A stretch of 64,000 nucleotides of DNA from Microvirga calopogonii (GTDB lineage: Bacteria > Pseudomonadota > Alphaproteobacteria > Rhizobiales > Beijerinckiaceae): NCBI RefSeq assembly GCF_003347665.1, contig NZ_QDGA01000009.1, forward strand, positions 1-64,000, written 5' to 3'. Positions 1-8,225 of this stretch are shown one piece after another (the first letter of the stretch is position 1; each line of letters begins with the position of its first letter). The notes under the pieces are model-generated. The model ran no database searches, had not been told where the DNA came from, and worked only from the letters and a program-made list of their open reading frames with translations. The position numbers and the translations under genes are program-made.

Positions 1-372
1 GGACGAGCCGCGTTGCGTCTCGTTTTGCACCGTCGGCGGCTCTGGGTCCCGGGTTCCGCTGCGGGGCCCCGGGATGACGGGGGTGTGTCTGATGTCAAAG
101 AGCCAGCACCTGTGGGCCCGCAGCTTGCGCTGCGAGCCGTCAGGGTTCGAGGGTGGCGCGACGGGCAGCCCGGCTCGCTTGGTGTGGTAGATGGAAGAGC
201 CGGACGGCCGCTTCGCGCACGGTTCTTTTTAGGCGTTTAGACTTGGACCAGCACACGGCTGCCAAGGGCCTCCTGGCGCCGGCTGCGTGACCGGCGGACA
301 GGACCGTGCCTGCTCCCACAACTTGCGACGCCTCGCGAAGCGCGCCCCTCGTCAGGAGCAGATCTACGCAAT
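1..372. other. Left edge, no recognised gene
   Basis: No frame on either strand gives a protein I recognise with a convincing start. The first 90 bases carry a GC-rich imperfect palindrome (CCCGGG-type) like the other intergenic repeats here. The rest lies downstream of the leftward promoter at 373-416, so it should be transcribed right to left when that promoter fires. On the minus strand several short basic open frames exist, one of about 40 codons with an AGGAGG upstream of a GTG near 270, but none is convincing. It may be the 5' region of a gene or RNA continuing left of the window. Confidence 0.4.
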
Positions 373-416
373 GTTATATCCAAGGTTGATGCGGCTGTCA
401 AGAACAAAGTAAGAAC
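373..416 (-). promoter_or_regulatory. Leftward sigma70 promoter overlapped by LexA (SOS) box
   Basis: Read on the minus strand, the direct repeat GTTC-N7-GTTC occupies 416-402. This is the LexA-binding consensus of alphaproteobacteria. It runs straight into TTGACA (401-396), a 17-base spacer, and TATAAC (378-373), a near-consensus housekeeping promoter. A repressor on the GTTC repeat would cover the -35 box. Transcription would start near 365 and run left, out of the window, through DNA with no recognised gene. The motif match is direct. The SOS role is inferred from the known consensus. Confidence 0.7.
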
Positions 417-501
417 ATTGCGCTCGCCCTCACCACCCCCGCGCCGTCATCAGCGGCCTCGTGCCGGTGATCCCGATCCGAAAAGCGCCGCGCGTCAAAC
501 A

Positions 502-740
502 ATCGGGATGGCCGGCACAAGGCCGGCCATGACGGTGGAGAGGATGGAAAGGGAGCGCTCCTCTCCGACCCCTCTCCGACCTCATCCTGAGGAGCCGCTG
601 CAAGCGGCGTCTCGAAGGATCCTCCAGCGTGCACGGGAGACGCCCTCGTCCTTCGAGACGGTCGCACAGCGACCTCCTCAGGATGAGGGCTGTGGGGGCA
701 CGGCAGCCGGGGATGGCCGGCACAAGGCCGGCCATGACGG
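502..740. repeat. Cluster of dispersed palindromic repeats
   Basis: Two near-identical copies of a palindrome built on ATGGCCGG-cacaa-GGCCGGCCAT occur at 502-535 and 709-740. Between them (about 580-689) lies a second repeat type whose ends, CTCATCCTGAGGAG and CTCCTCAGGATGAG, are inverted copies. These are short extragenic elements of the kind scattered through Hyphomicrobiales genomes. Copies of the first type recur at 1915-2003 and 21581-21670. No coding function is apparent, and the open frames across the cluster are by-products of GC-rich sequence. Confidence 0.7.
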
Positions 741-967
741 GGAGCAGATAGACGCAGAGCGCTCACCCCCTCTCCCAAACGAGAGGAGGAGACGGTGCGC
801 TTCTCGGGATTGAGGCGGTCGGCATAAGGCCGGGCCCGACGAGAGGATCCGTACGATAGAGACAAGAGCGAGGGGCCCGACCGTCCCGCAACCCGACATT
901 GGTTTCGGCTTCTACTCCGTTCCTGGCGCACCATTGACAGCCCTTCCGCTCTCCCGCATCCAAGGCC

Positions 968-1897
968 ATGTCTTTGACCACCACCGTCCGAACCTCCGGC
1001 GATTTTCGCGCCGATCACCGTTACGAATATGCCCGCGCGGCCTTCGACGAGCGCGACTTCGAGGCCGCTGCCGATCTGGCCCGGCAGGTGCTCGAACTCG
1101 TACCGGGCTTCGCGGCCGCCCATGCGATGCTGGGGCGCTCGCTTGCCGAACTCGGAGCGCGGGAGGAGGCGGTGGCAGCCCTGCGCCAGGCTCTTTCGCT
1201 GGAGCCCGAGGACGCCATGGGGGTGCGGCTCGACCTCGCACGGCTCGGGGCGCTCACGCCCGACGAGGCGATGACCGACGGCTATGTACGGGCTCTCTTC
1301 GACGATTACGCGCCGAAATTCGACCAGCACCTGACCGAGAGCCTCGCCTATCGCGGCCCGGAGCTGATCGCCGCCGCGCTGCGCCGGGCCTGCTCCGAGC
1401 AAATCCGGGATGACCGCTTCGGGCAAACCCTCGATCTGGGCTGCGGCACCGGGCTGATGGCGCAGGAACTCGCCGGGCGCTGCGCCGCCATCGAGGGCGT
1501 GGATCTCTCCCCGCGAATGCTCGAGAAGGCGGACAAGACGAAACTCTACGATGCCCTGCACGAGGGTGAACTCGTCGCGTTCCTGAGCGGACGCGGGACG
1601 GGCGAGGCCGACCTCGTCGTGGCCGCCGACGTGTTCGTCTACATGGCGGCGCTCGATGCGGTCTTCCGGGAGGCGCATCGGGTGTTGAAGCGCGAAGGCC
1701 TCTTCGCCTTCACCGTCCAGACGCATGAGGGCGAGGGATACATCCTCGGCGAGGATGCCCGATACGCCCATAGTGAGACTTATTTGCGCGGACTCGCGGA
1801 GCACGAAGGCTTCACCCTCGTGATCTTCGAGCGCGTCTCGACCCGCGAGGATCGCGGCGTGCCCGTGCCGGGGTTTCTGATGGTGCTGCAGCGTTAA
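968..1897 (+). CDS. TPR-containing class I SAM-dependent methyltransferase
   Basis: A 309-residue protein. Residues about 17-90 form tandem TPR-like helices with the A-x-L-G-R-S and A-x-x-x-x-x-A-L-x-L-x-P pattern. The C-terminal two thirds is a methyltransferase fold. The SAM-binding glycine loop DLGCGTG is at 156-162, followed by the acidic end of strand 2 (EGVDLS, about 176-181). The substrate is not evident; TPR-methyltransferases of this type are uncharacterised or act on small molecules or proteins. The gene stands alone: repeats lie on both sides and the next gene is on the opposite strand. The start ATG has only a weak ribosome-binding site, so a nearby start is possible. Confidence 0.85.
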   Translation: MSLTTTVRTSGDFRADHRYEYARAAFDERDFEAAADLARQVLELVPGFAAAHAMLGRSLAELGAREEAVAALRQALSLEPEDAMGVRLDLARLGALTPDEAMTDGYVRALFDDYAPKFDQHLTESLAYRGPELIAAALRRACSEQIRDDRFGQTLDLGCGTGLMAQELAGRCAAIEGVDLSPRMLEKADKTKLYDALHEGELVAFLSGRGTGEADLVVAADVFVYMAALDAVFREAHRVLKREGLFAFTVQTHEGEGYILGEDARYAHSETYLRGLAEHEGFTLVIFERVSTREDRGVPVPGFLMVLQR

Positions 1898-1914
1898 GCC
1901 GGTGACACTTTCGA

Positions 1915-2003
1915 CGTCATGGCCGGGCTTGGCCCGGCCATCCCGATAAGGTGAAGCGCCGTGCCTTTCCAATCGAGATCACCGGCACAAGGCCGGTGAT
2001 GAC
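1915..2003. repeat. Composite repeat, two paired palindromes (copy 1)
   Basis: Starts 18 bases after the methyltransferase stop. It consists of a palindrome beginning CGTCATGGCCGG, a spacer of about 26 bases, and a second palindrome GATCACCGGCacaagGCCGGTGATGAC. The same two-part arrangement, with the same length and order, recurs at 21581-21670, so the pair behaves as one unit. It may act as a transcript end or mRNA-stabilising hairpin. Confidence 0.75.
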
Positions 2004-2060
2004 AAGGCAAGATGGTTTCCGACCAGTCGGCCAGAACGAGGCTGCGGTTGTAAGAAACGT

Positions 2061-2879
2061 CTACTGCGCCGGCGTCGAGGGATGCGGCGCGCTTTCGTAG
2101 CAGCCCATCACGGATTGGTCGAAATCGATCACCGAGCCGGTCATCATGCCGGACTCGGAACTGCACAGGAACGCCACGGCGCGGGCGACCTCCCTTGGTT
2201 CCAGAAGGCGGCCGAAAGGCTGTTCCTTCATGGCCTTCTCCAGCCATCCGTCCTGGGCGCCATGATAAAGCCGAATGATCCGGTCCTCGCCCGGCGTGTT
2301 CATCCAGCCGATGTTCAGCGCGTTCACGCGGATGCGCCAGGGCATGAGGCTGAAGGCGGCGTTCTTGGTGAGCGTGGCGAGCGCGCCCTTCGAGCCGCTA
2401 TAGGCGGTGATGAAAGGCTGGCCGCCATGGGCCGACATCGACAGGATGTTGACCATCGCGCCCTCGATCTTCTCGCGCCGCATGATCTTGGCGGCTTCCT
2501 GCATCAGGAAGAAGGGCGCGCGCACATTGACCGCGAACATGCGGTCGAAGAGTTCCGGCGTGGTGTCGAAGATCGTGCCGCGATCGGTGATACCCGCCGC
2601 ATTGACCAGGGCGTCGATGCGCCCGAACACGCTGTCCGCCCGCGCCGTGACCTGACGCGCCTCGTCGACGCTTTCGAGATCGGCCTGCACGAATTCCGTG
2701 TGGCACCCTTGCCCGGAAATCTCCCGCGCGATGGCATGCCCGCGCTCCGCGTTGCGGCCGCAGATCACGAGCCCCTTGGCGCCCCGTTCGGCAAAGGTGC
2801 GGGCGATGGCCTCGCCGAGCCCTTGCGTCCCTCCCGTGACGACCGCGACGGCATTCTGGAACTGAAAGTCATCCGACAT
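2061..2879 (-). CDS. SDR family NAD(P)-dependent oxidoreductase
   Basis: A 272-residue classical short-chain dehydrogenase. It has the cofactor loop TGGTQGLG at 15-22, the NAAG motif near 93-96, the catalytic serine region near 147-149 and YSGSK (Tyr160, Lys164). The C-terminus has the usual S-x-x-x-x-M-T-G-S-V-I-x-x-D segment. Such enzymes oxidise or reduce alcohol/ketone pairs, often of sugars or hydroxy acids; the substrate cannot be read here. I place the start at MSDDFQ because the alignable fold begins there and an AAGGCAG lies just upstream; an in-frame extension to 2969 lacks such support. It is transcribed away from the helicase gene, with about 180 bp between their starts. Confidence 0.85.
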   Translation of the reverse strand: MSDDFQFQNAVAVVTGGTQGLGEAIARTFAERGAKGLVICGRNAERGHAIAREISGQGCHTEFVQADLESVDEARQVTARADSVFGRIDALVNAAGITDRGTIFDTTPELFDRMFAVNVRAPFFLMQEAAKIMRREKIEGAMVNILSMSAHGGQPFITAYSGSKGALATLTKNAAFSLMPWRIRVNALNIGWMNTPGEDRIIRLYHGAQDGWLEKAMKEQPFGRLLEPREVARAVAFLCSSESGMMTGSVIDFDQSVMGCYESAPHPSTPAQ

Positions 2880-3059
2880 GGCGTTCTGCCTTTTCATTCT
2901 CGTTGTTGGCGTTGTCCAAGGTGAAATGATCCGCCGGAAGATGGCAAGCGGCCATTGGTAGACGTTCACGCCAGAGCCCCGACCTCGATATGGTAACTTT
3001 ATCTCCTTGTGTCGGGAAGTCTCTGGCGAAAGGCCGGACGCACCTTATGTTCAGGATTC

Positions 3060-5690
3060 ATGTCGCAAGTCTCCCTTCTCCCGAAAATCTTCCGTGACTG
3101 GTTCAAGAGCCGAGGCTGGGCGCCCCGCGAGCACCAGCTCGAACTGCTCGCCAAGGCGCGGCAGGGCCGTTCCGTCCTGCTCGTGGCGCCCACGGGTGCG
3201 GGCAAGACGCTTGCCGGGTTCCTGCCGAGCCTGGTGGAATTGGCCGAGAAAGGGCCGGGCCGGGGCACGGCCAAGGACAGGCGAGGGCTCCACACCCTCT
3301 ACATCTCGCCTCTCAAGGCGCTCGCCACCGACATCGCCCGCAACCTCGAAACCCCCGTGCAGGAGATGGGGCTGCCCATCCGCATCGAGACGCGCACGGG
3401 CGATACGCCCTCGCACAAGCGCGCCCGGCAGATCGAGCGGCCACCTGACATCCTGCTGACCACGCCGGAGCAGCTGGCCCTCCTGCTCGCCCATGCAGAG
3501 GCGCGGGAGTTCTTCAAGGACCTGCGCCGCGTGGTGCTGGACGAGCTGCATTCGCTGGTCACCTCGAAGCGCGGCGACCTGCTGTCGCTCGGGCTGGCGC
3601 GGCTCATGGCCATCGCGCCGGAGGCGACCGCCGTGGGGCTGTCGGCGACGGTGCGCGAGCCGGACGATCTGAGAAGGTATTTGGTGGGGCAGCGCCCCAC
3701 CTCCCCCTTGAGGGGGGAGGTCGCACCGGAGGTGCGGGAGGGGGTGGAAACACGACCTGCGTCGGCGCTGCCACCCCACCCCGGAGCGCCGATGCGCTCC
3801 GACCCTCCCCCTCAAGGGGAGGGTGAAGAAGCGCTCGCCGACCTCGTCGTGGTCCAGGGCGGCGCGCAGCCCGACATCCGCATGCTCGAACTCGACGAGC
3901 GCCTGCCGCTCGCGGGCCACACGGCCTCGCTGTCGATGCCGGCGATCTACGATCTGATCCGCACGCACAAGACGACGCTCGTTTTCGTCAACACTCGCCT
4001 GCAGGCGGAATACACCTTCCAGGAACTCTGGAAGCTCAACGACGACAACCTCGCCATCGCGCTCCATCATGGCTCGCTCGACGTGTCGCAGCGCCGGCGC
4101 GTGGAAGAGGCGATGGCGGCGGGGAGGCTGAAAGCGGTGGTGTGCACCGCGACGCTGGATCTCGGCATCGACTGGGGCGACGTGGATCTCGTGGTGAATG
4201 TGGGCGCGCCGAAGGGCGCCTCACGCATCATGCAGCGCATCGGCCGCTCGAACCATCGCATGGACGAGCCGTCGGAAGCCTATCTCGTGCCGGCGAACCG
4301 CTTCGAGATTCTCGAATGCCGTGCGGCGCTCGACGCGGTGCACGAGGCGGCGCAGGATACGCCGGATGCGCGCATCGGCGCGCTCGACGTGCTCTGCCAG
4401 CACATCCTCGGCATGGCCTGCGCCGAGCCATTCAAGCTCGATGAGCTCTACGAGGAAGTGCGGTCCGCAGCACCTTACGCGGGTTTGACCTTGGAGGATT
4501 TCGAGGCCTGCGTCGCTTTCGTCGCGACAGGCGGTTATGCGCTTCGCGCCTACGAACGCTTCGCCAAGATCGTGAAGGGCAAGGACGATCTCTGGCGCGT
4601 GCGCGATGCAAAGGTCGCGCAGCAATACCGGCTGAACGTCGGCACCATCGTCGAATCCAGCATGATCAAGGTGCGGCTCGGCAAGAGCACGCGCTCGCGT
4701 CCGGGAACGGTCCTGCCGCGTGGAAGGATCCTCGGGGAGATCGAGGAGTACTTCGCCGAGACGCTCACTCCTGGCGACACGTTCCTGTTCGCCGGCGAGG
4801 TGCTGCGCTTCGAGGGCATATCCGAGGACGAGGTCTTGGTGACGCGGGCGGGCTCCGGCACCGATCCGATGATCCCGTCCTACGAGGGCGGCAAGTTTCC
4901 GCTCTCGACGTTTCTCGCCGCGCGGGTGCGGGCGATCCTGGCCGATCCGTTCGAATGGGACCGCCTGCCGGGACAGATGACCGAGTGGCTCTTGCAGCAG
5001 CGCCGCCGCTCGATCGTGCCCGGACCGCGCGACCTTCTGGTCGAGACCTTTCCACGCGGCAACCGCTACTACATGACCTGCTTCCCGTTCGAGGGCAGGC
5101 TCGCGCATCAGACGCTCGGCATGCTGCTCACGCGCCGCCTGGAGCGGGCGAAGCTCAAGCCGCTCGGATTCGTGGCGAACGATTACGGAATCGCGGTCTA
5201 TGCCTCGGGCGATATCGCGGCCCGCGCCGGGCGCGACCCGGCTTTCCTGGACGACCTCTTCTCCGAGGACATGCTCGGCGACGATCTGGAGGACTGGCTC
5301 GCCGAGTCGGCCCTCATGAAGCGCACCTTTCGCCAATGCGCCGTGATCGCCGGGCTCATCGAGCGCCGGTTCCCAGGGGAGAAGAAGACCGGGCGGCAGG
5401 TCACCATCTCGACCGATCTCGTCTACGACGTGCTGCGCAAGCACGAACCCGACCACGTGCTCCTGCGCGCCGCGCGGGCGGATGCGGCAACGGGACTCCT
5501 CGACGTCAGGCGCCTCGGCATGATGTTAGAGCGCATCCGGGGGCGAATCATCCACAAGCCGCTCGACCGGGTTTCTCCTTTGAGCGTGTCCGTCATGCTG
5601 GAGATCGGCCGCGAGCGCGTCTATAGCGACAATGCGGACGAGATTCTGGCCGAGGCGGAAGCGGCGCTTCTCGACGAGGCTTTGGCGTGA
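3060..5690 (+). CDS. Ligase-associated DEXH-box DNA helicase (Lhr-like)
   Basis: An 876-residue superfamily 2 helicase. Walker A APTGAGKT is at 43-50, the DExH box DELH at about 161-164, SAT at about 195, and motif VI QRIGRSNH near 393, followed by winged-helix and DEAD-associated domains. This is the bacterial Lhr-type helicase found with an ATP-dependent ligase, an exonuclease and a phosphoesterase in DNA repair sets. Only the phosphoesterase is adjacent here, overlapping the stop by four bases. The start at 3060 is chosen for the AGGA six bases upstream and because family similarity begins with LPKIFRDWF; an in-frame start at 3009 exists. Residues about 211-258 are a Pro/Gly/Arg-rich insertion encoded by a palindromic repeat (3691-3833). 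Confidence 0.93.
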   Translation: MSQVSLLPKIFRDWFKSRGWAPREHQLELLAKARQGRSVLLVAPTGAGKTLAGFLPSLVELAEKGPGRGTAKDRRGLHTLYISPLKALATDIARNLETPVQEMGLPIRIETRTGDTPSHKRARQIERPPDILLTTPEQLALLLAHAEAREFFKDLRRVVLDELHSLVTSKRGDLLSLGLARLMAIAPEATAVGLSATVREPDDLRRYLVGQRPTSPLRGEVAPEVREGVETRPASALPPHPGAPMRSDPPPQGEGEEALADLVVVQGGAQPDIRMLELDERLPLAGHTASLSMPAIYDLIRTHKTTLVFVNTRLQAEYTFQELWKLNDDNLAIALHHGSLDVSQRRRVEEAMAAGRLKAVVCTATLDLGIDWGDVDLVVNVGAPKGASRIMQRIGRSNHRMDEPSEAYLVPANRFEILECRAALDAVHEAAQDTPDARIGALDVLCQHILGMACAEPFKLDELYEEVRSAAPYAGLTLEDFEACVAFVATGGYALRAYERFAKIVKGKDDLWRVRDAKVAQQYRLNVGTIVESSMIKVRLGKSTRSRPGTVLPRGRILGEIEEYFAETLTPGDTFLFAGEVLRFEGISEDEVLVTRAGSGTDPMIPSYEGGKFPLSTFLAARVRAILADPFEWDRLPGQMTEWLLQQRRRSIVPGPRDLLVETFPRGNRYYMTCFPFEGRLAHQTLGMLLTRRLERAKLKPLGFVANDYGIAVYASGDIAARAGRDPAFLDDLFSEDMLGDDLEDWLAESALMKRTFRQCAVIAGLIERRFPGEKKTGRQVTISTDLVYDVLRKHEPDHVLLRAARADAATGLLDVRRLGMMLERIRGRIIHKPLDRVSPLSVSVMLEIGRERVYSDNADEILAEAEAALLDEALA
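3691..3833 (+). repeat. Palindromic repeat inserted in frame within the helicase gene
   Basis: This stretch of about 143 bases is made of inverted G/C blocks: CTCCCCCTTGAGGGGGGAGG at its left and CCCTCCCCCTCAAGGGGAGG at its right, with GGAGGTGCGGGAGGGGGTG and an opposing CCACCCCACCCCGGAG between. The same kind of sequence occurs as an intergenic repeat at 18885-19015. Here it adds about 47 codons without breaking the reading frame. It falls between the SAT motif and the second RecA domain, where homologues have a short linker. Confidence 0.8.
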
Positions 5691-6388
5691 CGGCATTGCG
5701 TAAGAACAAACAGACAACGCACGAGATCGAGCTGTCAGGGCAGCTGGCGCTCCTCGACCTGACGGGAGCGATGTACCTGCCCGCGCATGATGCGCTGCTC
5801 GTGGCCGATCTCCATTTCGAGAAGGGATCGTCCTTCGCCCGGCGCGGCATGATGCTGCCGCCCTACGACACCCGCGAGACGCTGGTCGCGCTCTCCGATG
5901 CGGTGTTCCGCTTCGATCCGAAGACCGTCATTGCGCTCGGCGACAGTTTTCACGACATCGGCGGGCCGGATCGTCTCGGGACTGAGGAACGCACGACGCT
6001 CAATGACGTGCAGAAGGGGCGTGAGTGGATCTGGGTCACAGGCAATCACGACCGCATCCTGCCCGACAGCATCGGTGGGCAGGTGGTCGACGAGATGGCG
6101 CTCGGTTCCCTCACCCTGCGCCACGAACCGGCCTCGGGGGAGCAGGCGGAAATCGCCGGCCACCTGCATCCGGTCGGCAAGGTGGTGATGCGCGGGCGCG
6201 CCACGCGGCGGCGCTGCTTTCTGACCGACGGCAAGCGCTGCGTCATGCCGGCGCTCGGCGCCTATGCGGGCGGGTTGAATGCCTGCGACGCTGCCTTCAA
6301 GCCGCTCTTCCCGAAAGGCTTCACCGCGCATCTCATCGGCACCGAGCGCATCTTCGCGATTGCCAAGGCGATGCTCTGCCGGGATTGA
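5687..6388 (+). CDS. pdeM: Ligase-associated DNA damage response endonuclease PdeM-like (metallophosphoesterase)
   Basis: A 233-residue calcineurin-type metallophosphoesterase. It has the metal-binding motifs DLH (41-43), GDSFHD, GNHD and GHLHP in the expected order. It starts at a GTG that overlaps the helicase TGA (GTGA), so the two genes are almost certainly one operon with coupled translation. PdeM-type proteins act with the ligase-associated helicase in DNA repair or processing; the exact substrate is not established from sequence. The partner ligase and exonuclease genes are not in this window. The 3' end converges on the nitrilase-family gene with only 23 bases between the stop codons. 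Confidence 0.88.
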   Translation: MTALRKNKQTTHEIELSGQLALLDLTGAMYLPAHDALLVADLHFEKGSSFARRGMMLPPYDTRETLVALSDAVFRFDPKTVIALGDSFHDIGGPDRLGTEERTTLNDVQKGREWIWVTGNHDRILPDSIGGQVVDEMALGSLTLRHEPASGEQAEIAGHLHPVGKVVMRGRATRRRCFLTDGKRCVMPALGAYAGGLNACDAAFKPLFPKGFTAHLIGTERIFAIAKAMLCRD

Positions 6389-6411
6389 GAGCCTGCGGAA
6401 TTGTCGTTTTC

Positions 6412-7389
6412 TCACCCGGTCTTCTTCACCACGGGCGCCTCGGAGAAGCGTGCCTGCCGTGGCGCGAGCTCGTGGCCCTGCGGCTCCGTGAGAAGGCCGT
6501 AAAGCTCCGGCCGCCGACCGCGAATCCAGCGCCGGCCTGTGGCGAGCGGCAAGAGGCTGAGGTCGAGATCGGCCACGACGAGGGCATCCTGCGCCTTCCA
6601 GGTCTCGTTGATGATGCGGCCGTAGCAATCGATGATCATGGCGTTGCCGGTGCGCACCTCGCCGTCGTCTTCGCCGACGCCGTTGGCAAAGAGCAGGAAA
6701 TAGCCGTTGTCGTGGGCGCGGGCGGGCAGCCAGCGCAGCAGCCATTCGCGCCCTTTTGGCCCCCGGAATTCGGCCTCGATCGCCTCCGGATCGTGATGGC
6801 GGTTCTCCCAAAGGGCAGGATCGATGAGGCCCATGGCCTGGGGACTGCGCGAATGGCAGCCGCCGGTCTGATGCGGGGCCATGACGATGTCGGCGCCGAG
6901 AAGGGCGGTGGCGCGGGCGTTCTCCACGAGGTTGTTGTCCCAGCAGATGAGAACGCCGACCTTCACGCCGAAAGGCGTGTCGAAGACCGTGTAGCTGTCG
7001 CCGCTGGCGATATCGTCGCTCTCGAAGGCATGGAGCTTGCGGTGACGGTGAGCCCGTCCATCGGGCAGGCAGACCACATAGGTGTTGAACAGGCGGCCAT
7101 CGTCCCCGCGCTCGATCAATCCGACGCCGATGGCCATGTCGTAGCGCTTCGAGAGCTTGAGGACGGCTTGAGTGGAGGGCCCCGACGGCACGGGTTCCGC
7201 GAGCTGCTCCAGCCTCTCGCGCCCCAGATTGCGAACGTGCCAGTACCCGGTGAGGCACATCTCCGGAAAGGCGAGGATCTTGACCTGGGCCTCGGCGGCT
7301 TCCCGGGCGAAGCGCTCCGCGACCGACATGTTGTAGATCTTGTCGTCGGCCTTGTGATGAAACTGAACCGTCCCGCACCGGAGCATCAT
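6412..7389 (-). CDS. Carbon-nitrogen hydrolase (nitrilase superfamily)
   Basis: A 325-residue protein with the full nitrilase-superfamily catalytic triad: Glu43 in FPEMCLTG, Lys118 in HRKLH, and Cys149 in LICWDNN. Members hydrolyse nitriles, amides or carbamoyl groups. The sequence does not decide which, but the length and the RKLHAF segment fit an aliphatic-amidase or N-carbamoyl-type branch better than a true nitrilase. The start is set at the first of two adjacent ATGs because AAGGGG precedes it; a longer frame to 7455 lacks such a site. The next upstream gene on this strand, TIGR02186, ends 75 bases away, so co-transcription is possible. Confidence 0.85.
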   Translation of the reverse strand: MMLRCGTVQFHHKADDKIYNMSVAERFAREAAEAQVKILAFPEMCLTGYWHVRNLGRERLEQLAEPVPSGPSTQAVLKLSKRYDMAIGVGLIERGDDGRLFNTYVVCLPDGRAHRHRKLHAFESDDIASGDSYTVFDTPFGVKVGVLICWDNNLVENARATALLGADIVMAPHQTGGCHSRSPQAMGLIDPALWENRHHDPEAIEAEFRGPKGREWLLRWLPARAHDNGYFLLFANGVGEDDGEVRTGNAMIIDCYGRIINETWKAQDALVVADLDLSLLPLATGRRWIRGRRPELYGLLTEPQGHELAPRQARFSEAPVVKKTG

Positions 7390-7463
7390 GGGGCACCCCT
7401 TGTTCTCGCCGTCGGCAGGATTGCCTGCCTGTCCTGCGGCGTAAAGGGGAGGCATGAGTCTTT

Positions 7464-8225
7464 TCAGTCGCGCCGGAAGATCGTGCTGGCGAGCCAGCCG
7501 AACATGAGGGCGATGGCTGCCGTCGTCAGGCCGTAGGCGAGCGACCAGTCGCGGGCTATGACGCCCACCTGCTCCTCGAAGCCGGTTTTGACCAGCTCGA
7601 AGTGTGTCTGCGTGCGGGCCAGGATCACCGTATCGGCGAAGAGCGTGACGTCGACATCGTAATTGCCGGGCGGGGCGGTCGCCGGCAGCGCGATGGCGGC
7701 GCGGAAGATTTCGGGCGTCAGGAAGGTGACGCCGCGCTCGTCTTCCAGATAGAGACCTTCCTCCGATTTGAGCCGGTACAGCGCATCCCGGAACGGCTGA
7801 TCCGCGCCGCCGCGCGCGAGCGTGAAGTCGCCGGAATTGATGATCGCCCCCAGGCCGATCTTCTGGCGCTGGCGCAGCTGGTCGCTCGTGATCTCCTCGA
7901 TGGGTCGGGAGCTGAGCACGTTCAGGTAGGACGGGGCGGTCGGAAACTTCTGCTGGTCCTGATTGATCCAGACGGGACCCAGCCGCTCCTTCTCGCGCAC
8001 GGTGAGGAACTGGCGCGGGCCGCGAACGGTCACGACGATGTCATAGCCCGTCGCCCTGGCGATGGTCTGCGCGTCCCGCTCGATGGCGCCGAACACGGCG
8101 ATCTGCGTTCCCGTGTAGTTCGAATTGATCAGGACCCGGTGGTTCGACAGGGATGTGATCAGGGTTTCCGCGCGTGCGCAGACCATCGTGCCGAGAAGGA
8201 CCAGGAGGGAGACGGCGAGCCTCAC
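7464..8225 (-). CDS. TIGR02186 family membrane-anchored protein
   Basis: A 253-residue protein with an N-terminal signal peptide (hydrophobic residues 3-13, cleavage near CARAET) and a single C-terminal transmembrane helix ending in FRRD. The bulk is probably periplasmic. This combination belongs to the TIGR02186 family of unknown function, which almost always sits beside a TauE/SafE permease. The GTG start overlaps the TauE stop codon (GTGA) and has a strong GGAGGT six bases upstream, which fixes the start and indicates translational coupling. A role as an accessory subunit of the permease is inferred from this conserved pairing. Confidence 0.82.
   Translation of the reverse strand: MRLAVSLLVLLGTMVCARAETLITSLSNHRVLINSNYTGTQIAVFGAIERDAQTIARATGYDIVVTVRGPRQFLTVREKERLGPVWINQDQQKFPTAPSYLNVLSSRPIEEITSDQLRQRQKIGLGAIINSGDFTLARGGADQPFRDALYRLKSEEGLYLEDERGVTFLTPEIFRAAIALPATAPPGNYDVDVTLFADTVILARTQTHFELVKTGFEEQVGVIARDWSLAYGLTTAAIALMFGWLASTIFRRD

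Noticed and set aside
13-240. A 75-codon plus-strand frame at the left edge
   Set aside because: It begins at a non-ATG codon in a palindromic repeat, has no ribosome-binding site and shows no protein pattern.
398-1972. A 524-codon minus-strand frame across the methyltransferase gene
   Set aside because: It is a shadow of a well-supported plus-strand methyltransferase and crosses two palindromic repeats; its peptide has no family pattern.
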